Source: Fagopyrum homotropicum
Taxonomy: Eukaryota; Streptophyta; Magnoliopsida; Caryophyllales; Polygonaceae
Direction: 5' to 3'
DNA length: 64,000 nucleotides
NCBI GenBank assembly: GCA_033239125.1
Contig: BSWB01000001.1
Location: forward strand, 25,199,501 to 25,263,500
This document shows, piece after piece, positions 1 to 11,141 of the stretch. Position numbers and translations under genes: made by a program. How positions within the stretch are numbered: position 1 is the first letter of the stretch; every line of letters begins with the position of its first letter. The notes below the pieces were generated by a model. That model saw only the letters and a program-made list of their open reading frames with translations. It made no database searches and was not told the origin of the DNA.

Positions 1-1564
1 GTCAAAAGACGGAAGTCGAATCTTGGACTCGTTAGGCCTTTATCGGGGCGCTTCCGGACCTAAAACCAAAAGCTACACAAATTTAGCTAATACGCTAAAT
101 TTGATCGTAAAATATAATATATAAAATCCTAAGGCAAAACTCGTTTTCAAAATCCGACGTTAAAATCCCGTAATTACCCTTCCGGGCAAAAGTACAACAC
201 AAGAAATTTGGTCATAAAACCGTGATTGAAACTTTGAGCCATAAACCAATTTTAATTCATCAAAGGGTATAATATATAGTATATATAAATATGAGAATAC
301 AACTTGAAGTAAAATCCAAGTTTAAAACCCATAAATACATTTTCCGCCAATTAATACAATTTCAGAAACTTGGGTTATATTCTGCAAATAAAATTATGGG
401 CCAACTTATGTAATTAAACCAATATAGGTAGATCTGAAATTCCTGAAAATGTGGGTCAGATAGTGTAAATATAATGTAGGTTACTTTTTGTAATTTGACC
501 AAAAGTTAGGGGCCCCGATTTGAAATACTAGAGAACTCTATCTTCAACATTTGAACACGCAGGTTCACAGACACATGGAGCTACGAGGCGGCGGTAGGGG
601 ATGAATGCAGCTCCGGCGATTTCTCCTTGGCTCCGGCAGGCGATGGAGGCGACAAGGCGTTGGGCTCCCGATTGCTCCTTTTGGCATGGGTTGTAGATCT
701 GGGTTCGATTGCAAAACAACCGAGCAGCTTATACAATCCTCAATTTGAGCGTGATAGAGGGAAAGGGGGAAAGGGCTTCGGCGGCTGCGCAGCGGAGGAA
801 AGGAGAAGCGGACAGGCGGCGCAGGCGGAGGAGGAGCGGCGGTCGAGACAAGGGGAGGGCTGCTTCTCCGGTTCGATTGGGCGGAAGGGGAATTGAAGGC
901 GGCCCTCCCGGTGACAGATTCGAGGCTGAGGGTTCCGTCAGCAAGAGAGAAGGGGGTGCGAGGCTATGTCGGGCTGATGGAGAGCTTGCTCCCATCTCCT
1001 GTGAAGAAGGGTTGCGTGAGACGCGAGGGTTGTTTGAGGTTGAGGGAGTGCTGAGGTTTCTCGATCTAGAAATGAAGAGGGGCCGAAGAGAGGAGGAAGG
1101 TAGTTGCTTGTTGTACAGAGAGAGCAGGGGTTAGGGAGATGCTAGGAGTCGGGAGTGAGGGCGAGAGGTCGTGGTGAGGAGAGCGAGGGGTCAGGGCAGC
1201 AAGATTGAGAGGTCGTGGTGAGGAGAGCGAGGCGTCAAGGCAGCAAGACTAGGGTAGCGTCACTGAAGAAGGTCGGGAAGAAGAAAAATAAAAAAAATGA
1301 GAATAATATTAATAAGATTAAAATAGGAAAACGGGAATCAATTAACTCGATCAAAACATTCGGAACGGGACTTCCAAATCGGAAACTTCCCGAACTATTC
1401 CGTAAAATAAAATACGGGAAATATGTAAGTATAGAATATATAAACTCATAAAATATAATTTATAACGTGAAAATACTCGTAATAAAAATATTTAGGCTAT
1501 TAAAATATCAATAAATGCCGCAAATATAAATATCGCAAACGCGTCAAAAATTTGGGGCGTTACA
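1..1564 (-). mobile_element. Partial Tekay-type LTR, cut by the window's left edge
   Basis: Read on the minus strand, the block starts at 1564 with TGTAACGCCCC, the usual start of a plant Tekay/Del-type LTR. It runs through an AT-rich part, then a GC-rich part (about 560-1250), and reaches a TTAGGTCCGGAAGC motif near 45-65 that recurs in the solo LTR at 35236-37740. The right target-site copy GTTAA is at 1565-1569. In units B and C the same site is uninterrupted (33209 and 59761), so this is an insertion specific to this position. The left end is outside the window, so solo LTR and full element cannot be told apart. Small ORFs in the GC-rich part have no recognisable domains. Confidence 0.8.
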
Positions 1565-1569
1565 GTTAA

Positions 1570-2640
1570 AGAACTACTATCCACAAACAATTTGATCATT
1601 GAATATCCGAATAAAATTGGTGAGAGACGGTACTTTGAATACGGCAGATCTAGGAGTGACGAGAGAGAAAGAGTCTCTGGTCAGTGCCAGAGTCACCAGC
1701 TTGGACGAGCTTCCTGATCGCAATCGATTATTTGAAAGTTACAACAGAAGAAAAAATTAGTAATTCTATACTACCAAATCCTTTGGGATTACGTATATAT
1801 AAAAATGAGAAGGAAATAATTAGAAGCGTACTATATAAGCTTATTAAATAAATAATATATAAATTATTTCAGCATAAATTTAAATGAGCTGAAATTAAGG
1901 AAGGAAGTTGGAGTAATTAGATAATTGTGTTAATAAAAAACTGTCAAATATTGAAAAATCGTTTTTAAAAAAATGGAAATTGTATAAGGAAGATTCTGCA
2001 AATTTTATTATACTTCCTATCACCCGTAAAAGTGAAGCAATTCTCTCTCTTCCTCACATCGAATCCATTGAAATCATCGAATCCATTGAAATCGTCATCT
2101 TCAACATTTCTTCAATAATTGCCGTCGTCGTTCTCTAAATCTCTTTAACTGCTTCTATCGTTTTTTTAAAGCGTCGGAATCGTTTCCATAATTGCGCCTA
2201 CAGAGATCAACATCACCCAAAATTCTGCAAATCTTTTCTGTAGTATATGGTTACAAACAAATATGACATTCCTGGTACATAAAAAAACAAAAAAATTAAG
2301 GTACAAGAAATACAGTTAATAGATACATAATTATGTCCAACACAATTTAAACATATATGTTCACGTATTACATATACATATGTATTAATAATCAACATGT
2401 AAAATGTACACAAAACACAATGTTTTAGGTACAACAAATGCACTAGTGAAAGAAATCATATATTTTATGTACATAATATGTACAAGCGTTTACATATATC
2501 ATACACACAAAACACCGAATATCATATACAAGAAATATTATATTTATATACATAATATATACAAACGAAACATACCGATGCACTAGGGCAAGGTAAACTG
2601 AATGCATATGGTACATAAATGACAATTATCAACCATGTAT
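1570..2640. other. AT-rich stretch without a recognisable gene (unit A)
   Basis: I recognise no gene here. At about 1600-1850 units B and C carry an 83-codon ORF (33243-33494 and 59795-60046, plus strand) with no domain I can name. In unit A it is broken by a one-base length change near 1727. Around 2065-2105 an 18-bp sequence is tandemly duplicated. From 2250 to 2640 the sequence is rich in short TACATA/TATGTA words, giving small meaningless ORFs on both strands. The same block is at 33214-34283 and 59766-60833. Confidence 0.5.
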
Positions 2641-3470
2641 AAGTACATAAGCATAAACTGAAGACATAATCAAATATATGGAAAAGGAATCATTATTCAA
2701 ACAAGAGAACTTAAACATAAAGATCTCAATAACTCAAACAATCAATCAAGCAAACAAACAGTATGTGTTCCTCAATCACAATGAGTAAAGATAACAAAAC
2801 CAAAAGCCAAACTAAGAAGATCTTACAAACCCTTCAAAAGCCAACTTCAACTTGATTCCTTACTTCCTTGAACTTCAACCTTCAAAACTTCCTTCAATCT
2901 TCCTTCAAAACTCTCTCCAAAAATCTTCAAAAAATCATTGATACGAAGATTGGATGGTGAAAAGAGGATGGCTGAATTGTGAAAAATCTAACCCTTTATA
3001 TAGGAGAATTATCTTCCAAAGATAATAATATCTTAAAAAGATAATTTCCTATAAAATATATCTTATCTCTAAAATAGATATCCTAAATATATGATCTTCC
3101 TTCCAGAAATCCAGCCCAAAAATATAAGATCTCTTCCTTCCAAAAATAAAAGATCTCAGCCAAATAAAATATATCTCGCCGCGCCAGGCTGTTCACCTCG
3201 GTCGGCACGCTCCTCAAGATCACCTCGGTCGAGGTGACACTGTAGCTGACGGAGGTGAATCTCTGCTGAATGTAAAATCTCTTAAATCTGGTCCAAAGTA
3301 AATCTTCTTCGTTAATTCCATGCTTCCTGAGTTCTCTTTTAAGCTCCAGAATGTAGCTCCTATGAATCATTTGCTCCTTAGTTCCATTTCGATCCAAAAT
3401 GTGCCGATTTACCTACGATTACAACGAAACTTGGTGTAGACCTCAATTCTCGTAAATGTAGATGAAACAA
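2640..3470 (-). mobile_element. LTR-like remnant with TATA box (unit A)
   Basis: Read on the minus strand, this block runs from an A/T-poor part containing a CACCTCGGTCGAGGTGAC-type imperfect palindrome (about 3195-3245), through a 104-codon ORF (3083-3397), to a good TATA box (CCTATATAAAGGG on the minus strand, about 2993-3005). A pyrimidine-rich leader follows (about 2850-2930). That order resembles the U3-R part of an Athila-type LTR. No LTR ends or TSD are visible, so the class is an inference. Copies lie at 34284-35114 and 60834-61664. Confidence 0.4.
3083..3397 (-). CDS. Hypothetical 104-residue ORF, present in all three units
   Basis: The ORF is open in A (3083-3397), B (34727-35041) and C (61277-61591). 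The peptide is rich in aromatic and charged residues; the C-terminal third repeats the pattern I/Y-F-Y-F-W-K/A-E. I know no family with this sequence. It lies upstream of the TATA box on the same strand, that is, in the U3-like part, so translation is unlikely. Differences between copies are mostly amino-acid changing, which argues against selection for the protein. Confidence 0.15.
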   Translation of the reverse strand: MDRNGTKEQMIHRSYILELKRELRKHGINEEDLLWTRFKRFYIQQRFTSVSYSVTSTEVILRSVPTEVNSLARRDIFYLAEIFYFWKEEILYFWAGFLEGRSYI

Positions 3471-3586
3471 CAATATAATCATATAATATACATCCAAACA
3501 TGCAAATTATTGAAGATAAAAAGTCTAAACAAGTCCCAAAATATAGACCATAATACATGCTATCATGAACCTTCTTTTGGTGAGTT

Positions 3587-4586
3587 GCGATCCTTTCTTC
3601 TTTCTTCGTTCCTTCCTATGGTTTTGTTAGTCCTTGATGACCCTTGTTGTCCTGTAAGACTGAGGCTGAGACCTTAGCTTGGGTTTAGATCTCTTAGAGA
3701 TCATGGAGACTAGAAGTGATAGACTTCTATCATTCACTCGGTTCTTGATTCTTTATGCCGTGTTTGAGTAAGCTCTTTTTCCTTCATTCATGCGGGAATC
3801 TGAGTTGTGTTGTGCTTAGCTGAGTTGTCTTGAGAGAGGTAAGTCCCTTGGACTTACTTAGCTTCATTCTGGGTTTTGGTTTGAGTGTTTTGGCTTGTTT
3901 GCGTTGTTGTTATTGCTATAACGGATAAGTGGATAGTAGGATTCACCTTTCTTTACGTAATTGGCCCAAGTGCGTTATAACCGGGTTGTTACTACTTGCT
4001 CAATTCAAAAAGGGGAATCTGAGAGGTAGTCTTGCGTCCAGTCCAAAAGGTGACGAAGGGAGGAGTCCGCTCTATTCTTGTTGGTGAAAGAGGACAGAGG
4101 TGAGGTCGCGGTGATTCTCGTGTATCAACATAAGTTGAATTAGTAATGGACGACTTAATGAAAGATAATGATGGGATTTGTGTGCGAGCATGCTTACATG
4201 TTTTCCTTTACCTTTTGTGTGTTTGTTCCTTTACGCTCTTTCTGATATCTAGAATGTTAGGTAACGGCTTATGCTGTGTTTTAGGTGTCTTGTAAGATAT
4301 AGGTACTGCTGAGTGATCCGGATGGTGTGGTCAGCCGGAGTACCCGTACATTATAGGACAGGATCGGGTTTTCAGTTTTGTTGTTATTCTTTCCCTTTTG
4401 TTTTGAACTCGGCTGCGAGTCTTTGCCGTTTTGTTTGTTTAAACCTTTGGATCTTGTATGAGTTTTGGTTTTCATTTACTTGTGCCTTGTTGTAAGATCC
4501 GTTTGTCGTTGCCACTCTGAGGGTCGAGACCCATTGTGTTGTCCTAACCCGTAACGCTTTGAGTTCCCAAAACTCGGGGTGTTACA
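3587..4586 (+). mobile_element. 3' part of a Tekay-type LTR (unit A)
   Basis: Ends at 4586 in CTCGGGGTGTTACA, the typical Tekay/Del LTR end. Inside are landmarks shared with the other Tekay-type LTRs here: AGAGAGGTAAGTC followed by ACTTACTTAGC (about 3833-3865), TGAGTGATCCGGATGG (about 4311), and GGGTCGAGACCCATTGTG near the end. The 5' part of the LTR, including its TGT start, is missing, so it is a truncated copy with no TSD. The copies at 37741-38740 and 61781-62780 are also 1,000 bp long. In unit B the solo LTR at 35236-37740 sits exactly at its left edge. Confidence 0.75.
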
Positions 4587-4962
4587 AGATACTCCTTAGG
4601 TCATATCTAAGCTTGGGAAGAGACTTACTTGGTGATTCCCCTTTCCTAGTTACCGAAGATTACAAGTTCTAGGTAGTAAAGGATTCAAAACCATTTACTA
4701 GGTTGAGTATGCCTTCTTCTTGCCTTTGTGAGTTAACATGTTACTTACCCGGTAAAGGTAAGTTCTCTCTTTTACAATGATAACATCTTTGATCTTTAGA
4801 ATTATTTGCTTTTCCTTGACCATTGATTTCACCATAGTCCCTGAGATCGACCCTGGAATACTTGCTTGTACTGAGATTGATCTGTACATTGCGGGTTCGC
4901 AATCGTTCAAGCTTTTATTTTAGGATCATAAATTTAAAACTTGTTTTGTGTGAACAAGCTTT
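4587..4962 (+). mobile_element. 3' end of an Athila-type LTR (unit A, with a 234-bp loss)
   Basis: The layout matches the last part of the Athila-type LTRs at 9274-28391: an ACCCGGTAA signal (4748-4756), then a stretch ending in a CATTGCGGGTTCGC-like motif (about 4888-4901), then AT-rich sequence. Wording differs enough to make this a different, older family. Relative to B and C, 234 bp are missing between 4766 and 4767; a 3-bp TCT repeat lies at the break. No primer site follows, because the sequence joins directly to a pol fragment. Confidence 0.5.
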
Positions 4963-4975
4963 TTACAGCGAACAC

Positions 4976-6283
4976 GGGTACCACCAAATCCGCATGGCCG
5001 AAGGTGGCGAATGAAAAACGGCTTTAAAAACGAAGCATGGTCTCTATGAGTGGCTTGTCATGCCATTTGGCCTCTCCAATGCCCCGTCCATGTTCACGCG
5101 CCTCATGAACCATGTCTTGCGTTGATTTTTGGGTATTTTTGTAGTTGTTTAATTTGATGATATCTTAGTTTTTATCAAGTCTTTGGATGAACACATCGGG
5201 CACATTCGCCAAGTGCTCGGGTGCCTTGGACAAGAGCAATTGTTTGTAAATTTGAAGAAATGTGTCTTTTGATCGGACACCACAATTTTTCTTTGCTATG
5301 TCATGTCTAAGGATGGACTACAAGTGGACAAATCAAAAGTTTGCGCCATTCGAGAGTGGCCCACTCCTACTACGGCCACCATTGTTTGAGCCTTTCTCGG
5401 CTTAGTGGGCTTCTATCGACGCTTGTCAAGGACTTTAGCTTGATAACAGCACTGTTACATGAGCTTACTACTAAAGGTGTCACGTTTGAGTGGCATGACA
5501 CCCATGCTCGAGCGTTTGATTCGCTCAAAGACCGTCTTTGTAATGCGCCACTACTCCAACTTCCAAACTTTTCTAAAACCTTTAAGGTGGAGTGTGACAC
5601 ATCTAATGTAGGCATTTGGGGGGGGGGGGTTCTCCTACAAGAGAATCATCCCATTTCTTACTTTAGCAAAAAATTTTCCGATCCTTTACTCAACTATCCA
5701 ACATATGACAAGGAACGATTAGTGATCGGGACGTGAAGTTTGTGAGTCATGTTTGGAGAACGTTATGGGCAAAACTCGGAACAAACTTGTTGTTTTCAAG
5801 TAGTTATCATCCCCAAACCGATGGTCAAACAGAGGTGGCAAATCGGACTCTCGGCGCAAATGCATACAAGTTTGTGCGCTTACACTTTTCTTTGATAATG
5901 TTGGAGCGAAGCTCTCGGACCGCGGTGATGGACCATTCCACGTCTTATCCCGCTATGGCCTGAATGCATACAAGTTGCAGCTTCCGGACAACTATGACGT
6001 GCACCCAACGTTTAATGTCAAGGATCTTGCACCGTACGTTGAGTCCCAATTTGACGAAGGTGAAACGGAAATGTTTCTTGTCCAATATGGGGGGACTGAT
6101 GTGCCCTTGACCACCATGTCCCACGATGAGGAAGACGAGGCACTTCGAGTTTGTTCCGATGGACCACTCACCCGTTCCCGTGCTAAGGCCATCGTCCAAG
6201 CTACCGGGTCCATCATTGCCCGCATTGTTGCTTGTCACAAACCCATTAGTAGCATACATTGTCTCTACTCCACCATGGCATGA
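4976..6283 (+). pseudogene. Decayed Ty3/gypsy pol remnant: RT, RNase H, integrase C-terminus (unit A)
   Basis: Starts abruptly inside the reverse transcriptase at GYHQIR, then LVMPFGLSNAP (about 5060-5090) and the catalytic F-DD-ILVF block (about 5150-5172), where the Tyr before F-DD has become TAA in this unit only. Further stops follow (R-TGA after NHVL; others). The RNase H part includes VECDTSNVGIWGGG (about 5585-5630), with a poly-G tract. A large deletion then joins RNase H to late integrase: DVKFVSHVWRTLW, SSYHPQTDGQTEVANRTLG (about 5735-5860). After another break comes the C-terminal GDGPFHVL...NAYKLQLP...FNVKDLAPY and GPLTRSRAKA (about 5925-6195). This is chromovirus-like pol without a visible chromodomain. 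The N-terminal half of pol and gag are absent. Copies: 39364-40639 and 63404 to the window end. Confidence 0.85.
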
Positions 6284-6659
6284 GTCATGTCAAGTCGGCA
6301 ACGTTCCAGTGCATTTAGTTCGGAAACTAAACCTTTAACATTATCAAAACTTAATTTCCAGAAAATAATTTCCGAATTTATGATTCGACTTTTGGTTTTG
6401 GAATTTAATTCGGAAACTAAATCTTTAACATTTTTAGGCTTTTTATTTTCGGAACTTTAATTTCGACTTTATTTCTGTCATTTACTTTTCCGACTCTTGG
6501 TTTGACCACATCCACTATATAAGCGATGTTTTGCTCATTTGTAAATCATGTTCATTTTGATTAAGTATTTTCCTCCTACTTACTTGAGCATTAATCTCTC
6601 TTCCATCCTCTCAAAGTTTTTCTTTTGGATCTTCGATCCAAACTCATCCACATTCGAGT
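6284..6659 (+). mobile_element. LTR/3' region of the decayed Ty3/gypsy remnant (unit A)
   Basis: Follows the integrase C-terminus on the same strand. AT-rich, with a repeated TTCGGAAACTAAA(C/T)CTTTAACAT phrase (about 6320 and 6409), a TATA box (CTATATAAGC, 6515-6524), then a T-rich R/U5-like leader. It is split at 6655-6659 (CGAGT) by the solo LTR that follows; the continuation is at 28456 onward. The element's own LTR ends are not recognisable. Confidence 0.6.
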
Positions 6660-9273
6660 TGTAATACGCCGAAAATTTATTCCGCATAATACCGGGTTAA
6701 ACCGAATTGCGACCCGCTAACCTTTCTTCATTTTAAATAATATAAAACAACACTAGATACTATCATTTTATGTGACCATAATTCACATAAAGTGATAAAT
6801 ATTGTACTTAACTTATATAAAATGATAGATATGTAAACTGAATAATAATTTCCGTATGTTGAAAACCGAAGAATAATTCCGCACAATTTAACGACGCTTA
6901 CTTTCAGCCATCTTTTAAATTGAGGAGCAGGCCCAACAGTTGGCCCAATTACCCAGCCGGCCCAACTTTAACCTTAACCCTAATCCTAAACTTAATCTAA
7001 TCCTAAACTTAACCTAATTTTCCCCTAATCCTGCCGTTGCGTTATCCCTCCCTACCGCACAACACTTCAGCCTTCGGTAAACAACACCACCCCACCTCCT
7101 TTCTGCTCAACCGCCAGCACCACGAGTCGGGGACGTAGGTGCACGCTTCGCCTCGCCTTCGCTGGGAGTCAGGAGAGTCGAGCAGCCTTCTACACAACCG
7201 ACTCAGCCTGGTGTGTCACGCCGAACTGCTCCCTGTCTTCTGCAGCCAGCAAACCAGCCAGTCCCTGCGCCGGACCTTGCCTATCTACGCCGACCAGGTG
7301 AGTACAACCCTTACCTCTCCTTCCCCTGGGACATTTTAATCCCACTGATCACCTCCCTGCTGCACAGCGAAGAGAAGAGTTCAGCGCCAGAACACCAGCC
7401 TCGCTAGCGCCACTGGAGCCAGCATCGACGCAACCACTCGAGTCCTTCCGGGTGACTACCACAGCAACGAACCAACCCTCCTAGCGTGAGACTCGACAGT
7501 CTGTAGGCAAGGAAATCGAAGAGGATCTAGTCCCTCCCGCCACTACAGTAGTACAACAGAACCGACCCAGCGACCCGAAGGTGGTGGTGCCGATCGAAGC
7601 TTCAGCAGCGGACCTCCTCCCTTGGTGCTGTCCGGTAGGTGGCCTAACCCTCTTCGTGAACTTTGAACCGTAATCCTTGGCTGCTCGTTTTAAGAAGAAC
7701 ACATACAGGTTATAAACTTATGTTGCTTAGTTTTAATTATGAATGAATTGTAATTCATGGGACTCGAACTGGGGATGTGTGGGTTTAGTTTTGGTCCAAA
7801 AATGTTGACAGTAGGTATCGAACTAGAGATCTCTTGCATATGCCCATTTCTAGAATTTTTGTTGTACTCATAAGCTGACCTTTTGGAGGATAAGTTTCGA
7901 TGCCTTAAAATGAAGATCCACCGTTGAATTTTTAATATGTTGTAGTTTGAAATACACAGTTTACTGTGTTAAATTTTGAGAGGATTGAGACATACAAGGT
8001 CTTGAAGTAGGACAGTTGGGCTGTTTTTGCAAAAGAGGAAGAAAAATGACTAAGTGTAGAAATGTTATTTTTACCCCAACTTAGAATTTCATGGGAGATT
8101 TATGGTTAAGTATTTTAAAGAGATCTTGACACATATACTTAGTAGGTATATCATAGAAGTTTTAGAATTTTTATTCCGGATTTTTATATTTTTATTCAAG
8201 CCTCGTATCTTAAATCAAAGTCGGACCTTCCGACTTTTTGTGAAAATCTAGAATTTTGTGTAACTATTATAAATCTTTATCAAACTTTTCAGTAAGAACT
8301 AGATTGTGGAAAACGGTTCCAAAGGAGAGTTTGAAACTAAGTTATAGACAAATCTGGGAGTTTCAAAACCGGGGGTAAAATAGTCATTTTACCTTAAGAG
8401 GGCATTTTAGTAATTTTTCTCTTGATGAGTTTGTGCATCATAGAAGTTATAGACTTCTAAGATTATGGGATGTATTTTGATCCACGTGCCTTGTATGAAA
8501 GGCGTTTGAGTTTCTACGGTTGTAAACCGAGTTAAGATTGTGAGAGTTGTGGTCTGATTCAGGTAAGTCCTTGCGACTTAATTAGCTGGTTTCTGGATAT
8601 TAGTTGGGTGATGATGGTTGTATGTGTACAATGTATTTTATAATAAATAACAACTTGTTAGGACGACCGTGGTTATTATGTTTTAAGGCCCAAGTGTATG
8701 TATAACGGGCCGTGACATCACTGCCCAGCTTTGCCAGGAGACTGGGAGGTTCTCTATACCCAGACCATACAGGTACACGGTGAGATGCATCGGATCCACT
8801 CCTGATGGGTACATGGGGGCGGAGGCGAGGTTTGGGAATCCCTTGTGTCACAAAATAAGTATCATTAGAGTGAATGACTTAAATGAAGATAATAAATGGA
8901 TTGTTTGAAAGCATGATGAGTGTGTTTATTATTTTATGTGTGTGTGTGCTATTATTATTCTTCTAATGTTTAGATAACTAGCTAATGGTTGTTTTGTTGT
9001 GTTTTTAGATTTACTGCAGGTTAGAACAGCAGTTGAGTGATCCGGAAGTAGTGGTCAACCGGGTCTCCGTACTCTTTAGAGTGGGGGTTTGGGTTGTTGC
9101 TTTGTTGTCTTTCCCTTTTGTTATGACAGTTAGTCTTTTCCGTTGTTTAAGTACGATAGGCTGTTAGACTTTGTTGTATTCATCCTTTTACAAATACATT
9201 TTATGAATTTCGGTTTTTCTTATTTGTGTCTTGTTGCAAGATCCCAGTAATATTGTTGTCAAACTGAGGTCGG
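6660..9273 (+). mobile_element. Solo Tekay-type LTR, left part, split by the Athila-type element (unit A)
   Basis: Begins TGTAATACGCCG at 6660 directly after target copy CGAGT (6655-6659). The last 59-64 bp are at 28392-28455, followed by the second CGAGT at 28456-28460. No internal region, primer site or second LTR exists, so it is a solo LTR left by LTR-LTR recombination. It contains a U3 hairpin (6761-6797), a GC-rich middle (about 7020-7640), the AGGTAAGTC motif (about 8562) and TGAGTGATCCGGAAG (about 9035). The unit B copy at 41016-43703 has the same target site, so the insertion predates the duplication. Confidence 0.9.
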
Positions 9274-11096
9274 TGATAACAAGATTTATGACTTAGGATT
9301 AGGTAATCATTTAGATAGATTTCTCACTCATTCATGCACGTTTTGGAATTGGTTCATGACGTCTTCGCTCAATTCATGCACATTTCTAGAAAAGACGTCT
9401 ACACTACCTTTTATCGGTTTTGTAGGTATTTCGGGGGTCTTTCGGACATTAACCGATACATTAGAGGGCCAAGCCTCATGATGGTACACATCCAAAGCTT
9501 TGGAGGAGCATAATTGGAGCAACAAGGGACACAAAGACCACTATTGGTGCAAGCAATGGATCAACTCATGGCTAGACGATCATAGCATTCTTCTGCTGAA
9601 GAAAATCGGACCAACAAGCAGCTAAATCGGCCGATTTATTCCTCTGGGTCGATTTTTAGGCCTTTGACAGCTTAAGCCACGTGTCCCACGATCTCTTGTC
9701 CGTCCTTGCTCTTGGTGGAGAATATAAGTGGTCCTGTAGGTGGTTGCTGAGCATCTCTCCTCTCCCACACTCTCATTCACAGCTCACTAATTTGGGGGAA
9801 AGATTGGAGGAGAAGAAAAGCTCCCAAGGATTGAAGGAAGAAGAAGAACATCATTCTAGAGGTTTTGAGTGAGTTTTGAGTGATTGTTGCAATCTTGGAT
9901 TGAAGAACTATTGCAAAGTTGTTAGGAACGTTTTGAATCCTCATTTGAGAGTTTGTAAGTCTTGCTATAACTTAGATTTAGTTGAGATTTATTGATTTTG
10001 CTTGCTTATCTTTCATTATCCATCTATGAGAACCATGTATCCTTATATGATGATTTTGGATCTTGATATGCATATTGTTGGCTAGTTTATAGTGATTCTA
10101 GAGTGATGGATTGATGGTTATGGCTTGGGTGATGATAGGATAAGCTTATATGTTAGTTTAGGATGATTAATATGCACGAAACTCACAACAGAAGGAAAAA
10201 TCGGCCTGTTCATCAGATAAATCGGCCGATTTATCTGTAGAACAGCCCGATTTATTCTCCTGTTGCTCTTTAAATGATAAATCTGAATGCTAGGGTCCTT
10301 GGTTGTTTAAATCCTAGTGTTTATTAAGCCTAATTTAGCTTAGGATCACCTAATGCTATTAACCTAAGTGAGGGAAGAGATCTACCCGATGATTTCCGAT
10401 CTTAGATACCTTAGAAGATGAATTCTAGGTAGTACTGAGCCTCATAAGCCGCTATTGGATCGAGTGTGCTAAGATTATTGCTTGAGATTTCCCTATTCCG
10501 AGACTTACCCGGTAAGGAGAGGGTTACCCCTTAAGTAGTATCTAATTTGTGTGAAATTCCTTATTCTAACCCCTTGAGACCTACCCGGTAATAGGAGTTA
10601 GATGCGGGACTAGTGAAGTGAGAGACCTACCCGGTAATTGCTTCCATTAGTGAAACACTCTTCCCCAACACCGCAACTTATCCTTAGAACCTTTAGAACC
10701 TTGAGTCCAATGCCATAACCGGAATTCTTGACCTCTAGAATCTACTTTTCTCTCTTGATCATATACTTTGTGCTTTGTGTTACTTGTTTGTTTGCTAGCT
10801 TGAGTTGTTAGTTGTTTTATTACCTTGTTTGACTTGTGATCTTGTTTGATCACCACAAAAACCAACAAAAACATTGTGTTTTCCATTTTCTTTGTTACTC
10901 ATCTTATCTAGTCTAGATTCACACTATCTTTGATCATTGTTTGACTCGATTTCACCTTAGTCTTTGTGTTCGACCTCGGAATACTATCCCTACTACAAAC
11001 GTCCCGTACACTTCGGGTTCGCTAGGAGTTAGGATAAATATAACGAGTATAAATTTAAAGCTTATTGCGTGCACATCACACGATCTTAGCGTAACA
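9274..11096 (+). repeat. Athila-type LTR 1
   Basis: 1,823 bp, TGATAACAAG...GCGTAACA. Contains a TATA-like GAATATAAGT (about 9719-9728), a 16-bp palindrome around TCGGCCGA at 9623-9638 and a perfect 24-bp palindrome at 10214-10237. It is the most divergent of the three LTRs: LTR2 and LTR3 agree against it at about ten positions seen by eye, including GAAGAATTGAGAAGAAC versus a shorter GAAGAAGAAGAAC near 9840. Confidence 0.93.
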
Positions 11097-11102
11097 AGTT
11101 TT

Positions 11103-11120
11103 TGGCGCCGTTGCCGGGGA
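11103..11120 (+). promoter_or_regulatory. Primer binding site, body 1 (tRNA-Asp)
   Basis: TGGCGCCGTTGCCGGGGA, six bases after the end of LTR1. It is complementary to the 3' end of plant tRNA-Asp, the primer known for Athila-type elements. It would prime minus-strand DNA synthesis. Confidence 0.85.
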
Positions 11121-11141
11121 CTAGGTCTAGATTGAGTCATT

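Noticed and set aside
627..1134. Overlapping ORFs of 88-141 codons in a GC-rich block
   Set aside because: They lie in the GC-rich middle of an LTR, overlap on both strands and show no domain; the low stop density comes from base composition.
6971..7030. Interstitial telomeric repeat (ACCCTAATCCTAAAC-like words)
   Set aside because: Only a few imperfect words with irregular spacing, located inside the solo LTR and repeated in its unit B copy; not a telomere array.
11103..11120. A tRNA gene
   Set aside because: Only the 18 bases of a primer site are present; no cloverleaf sequence surrounds it.
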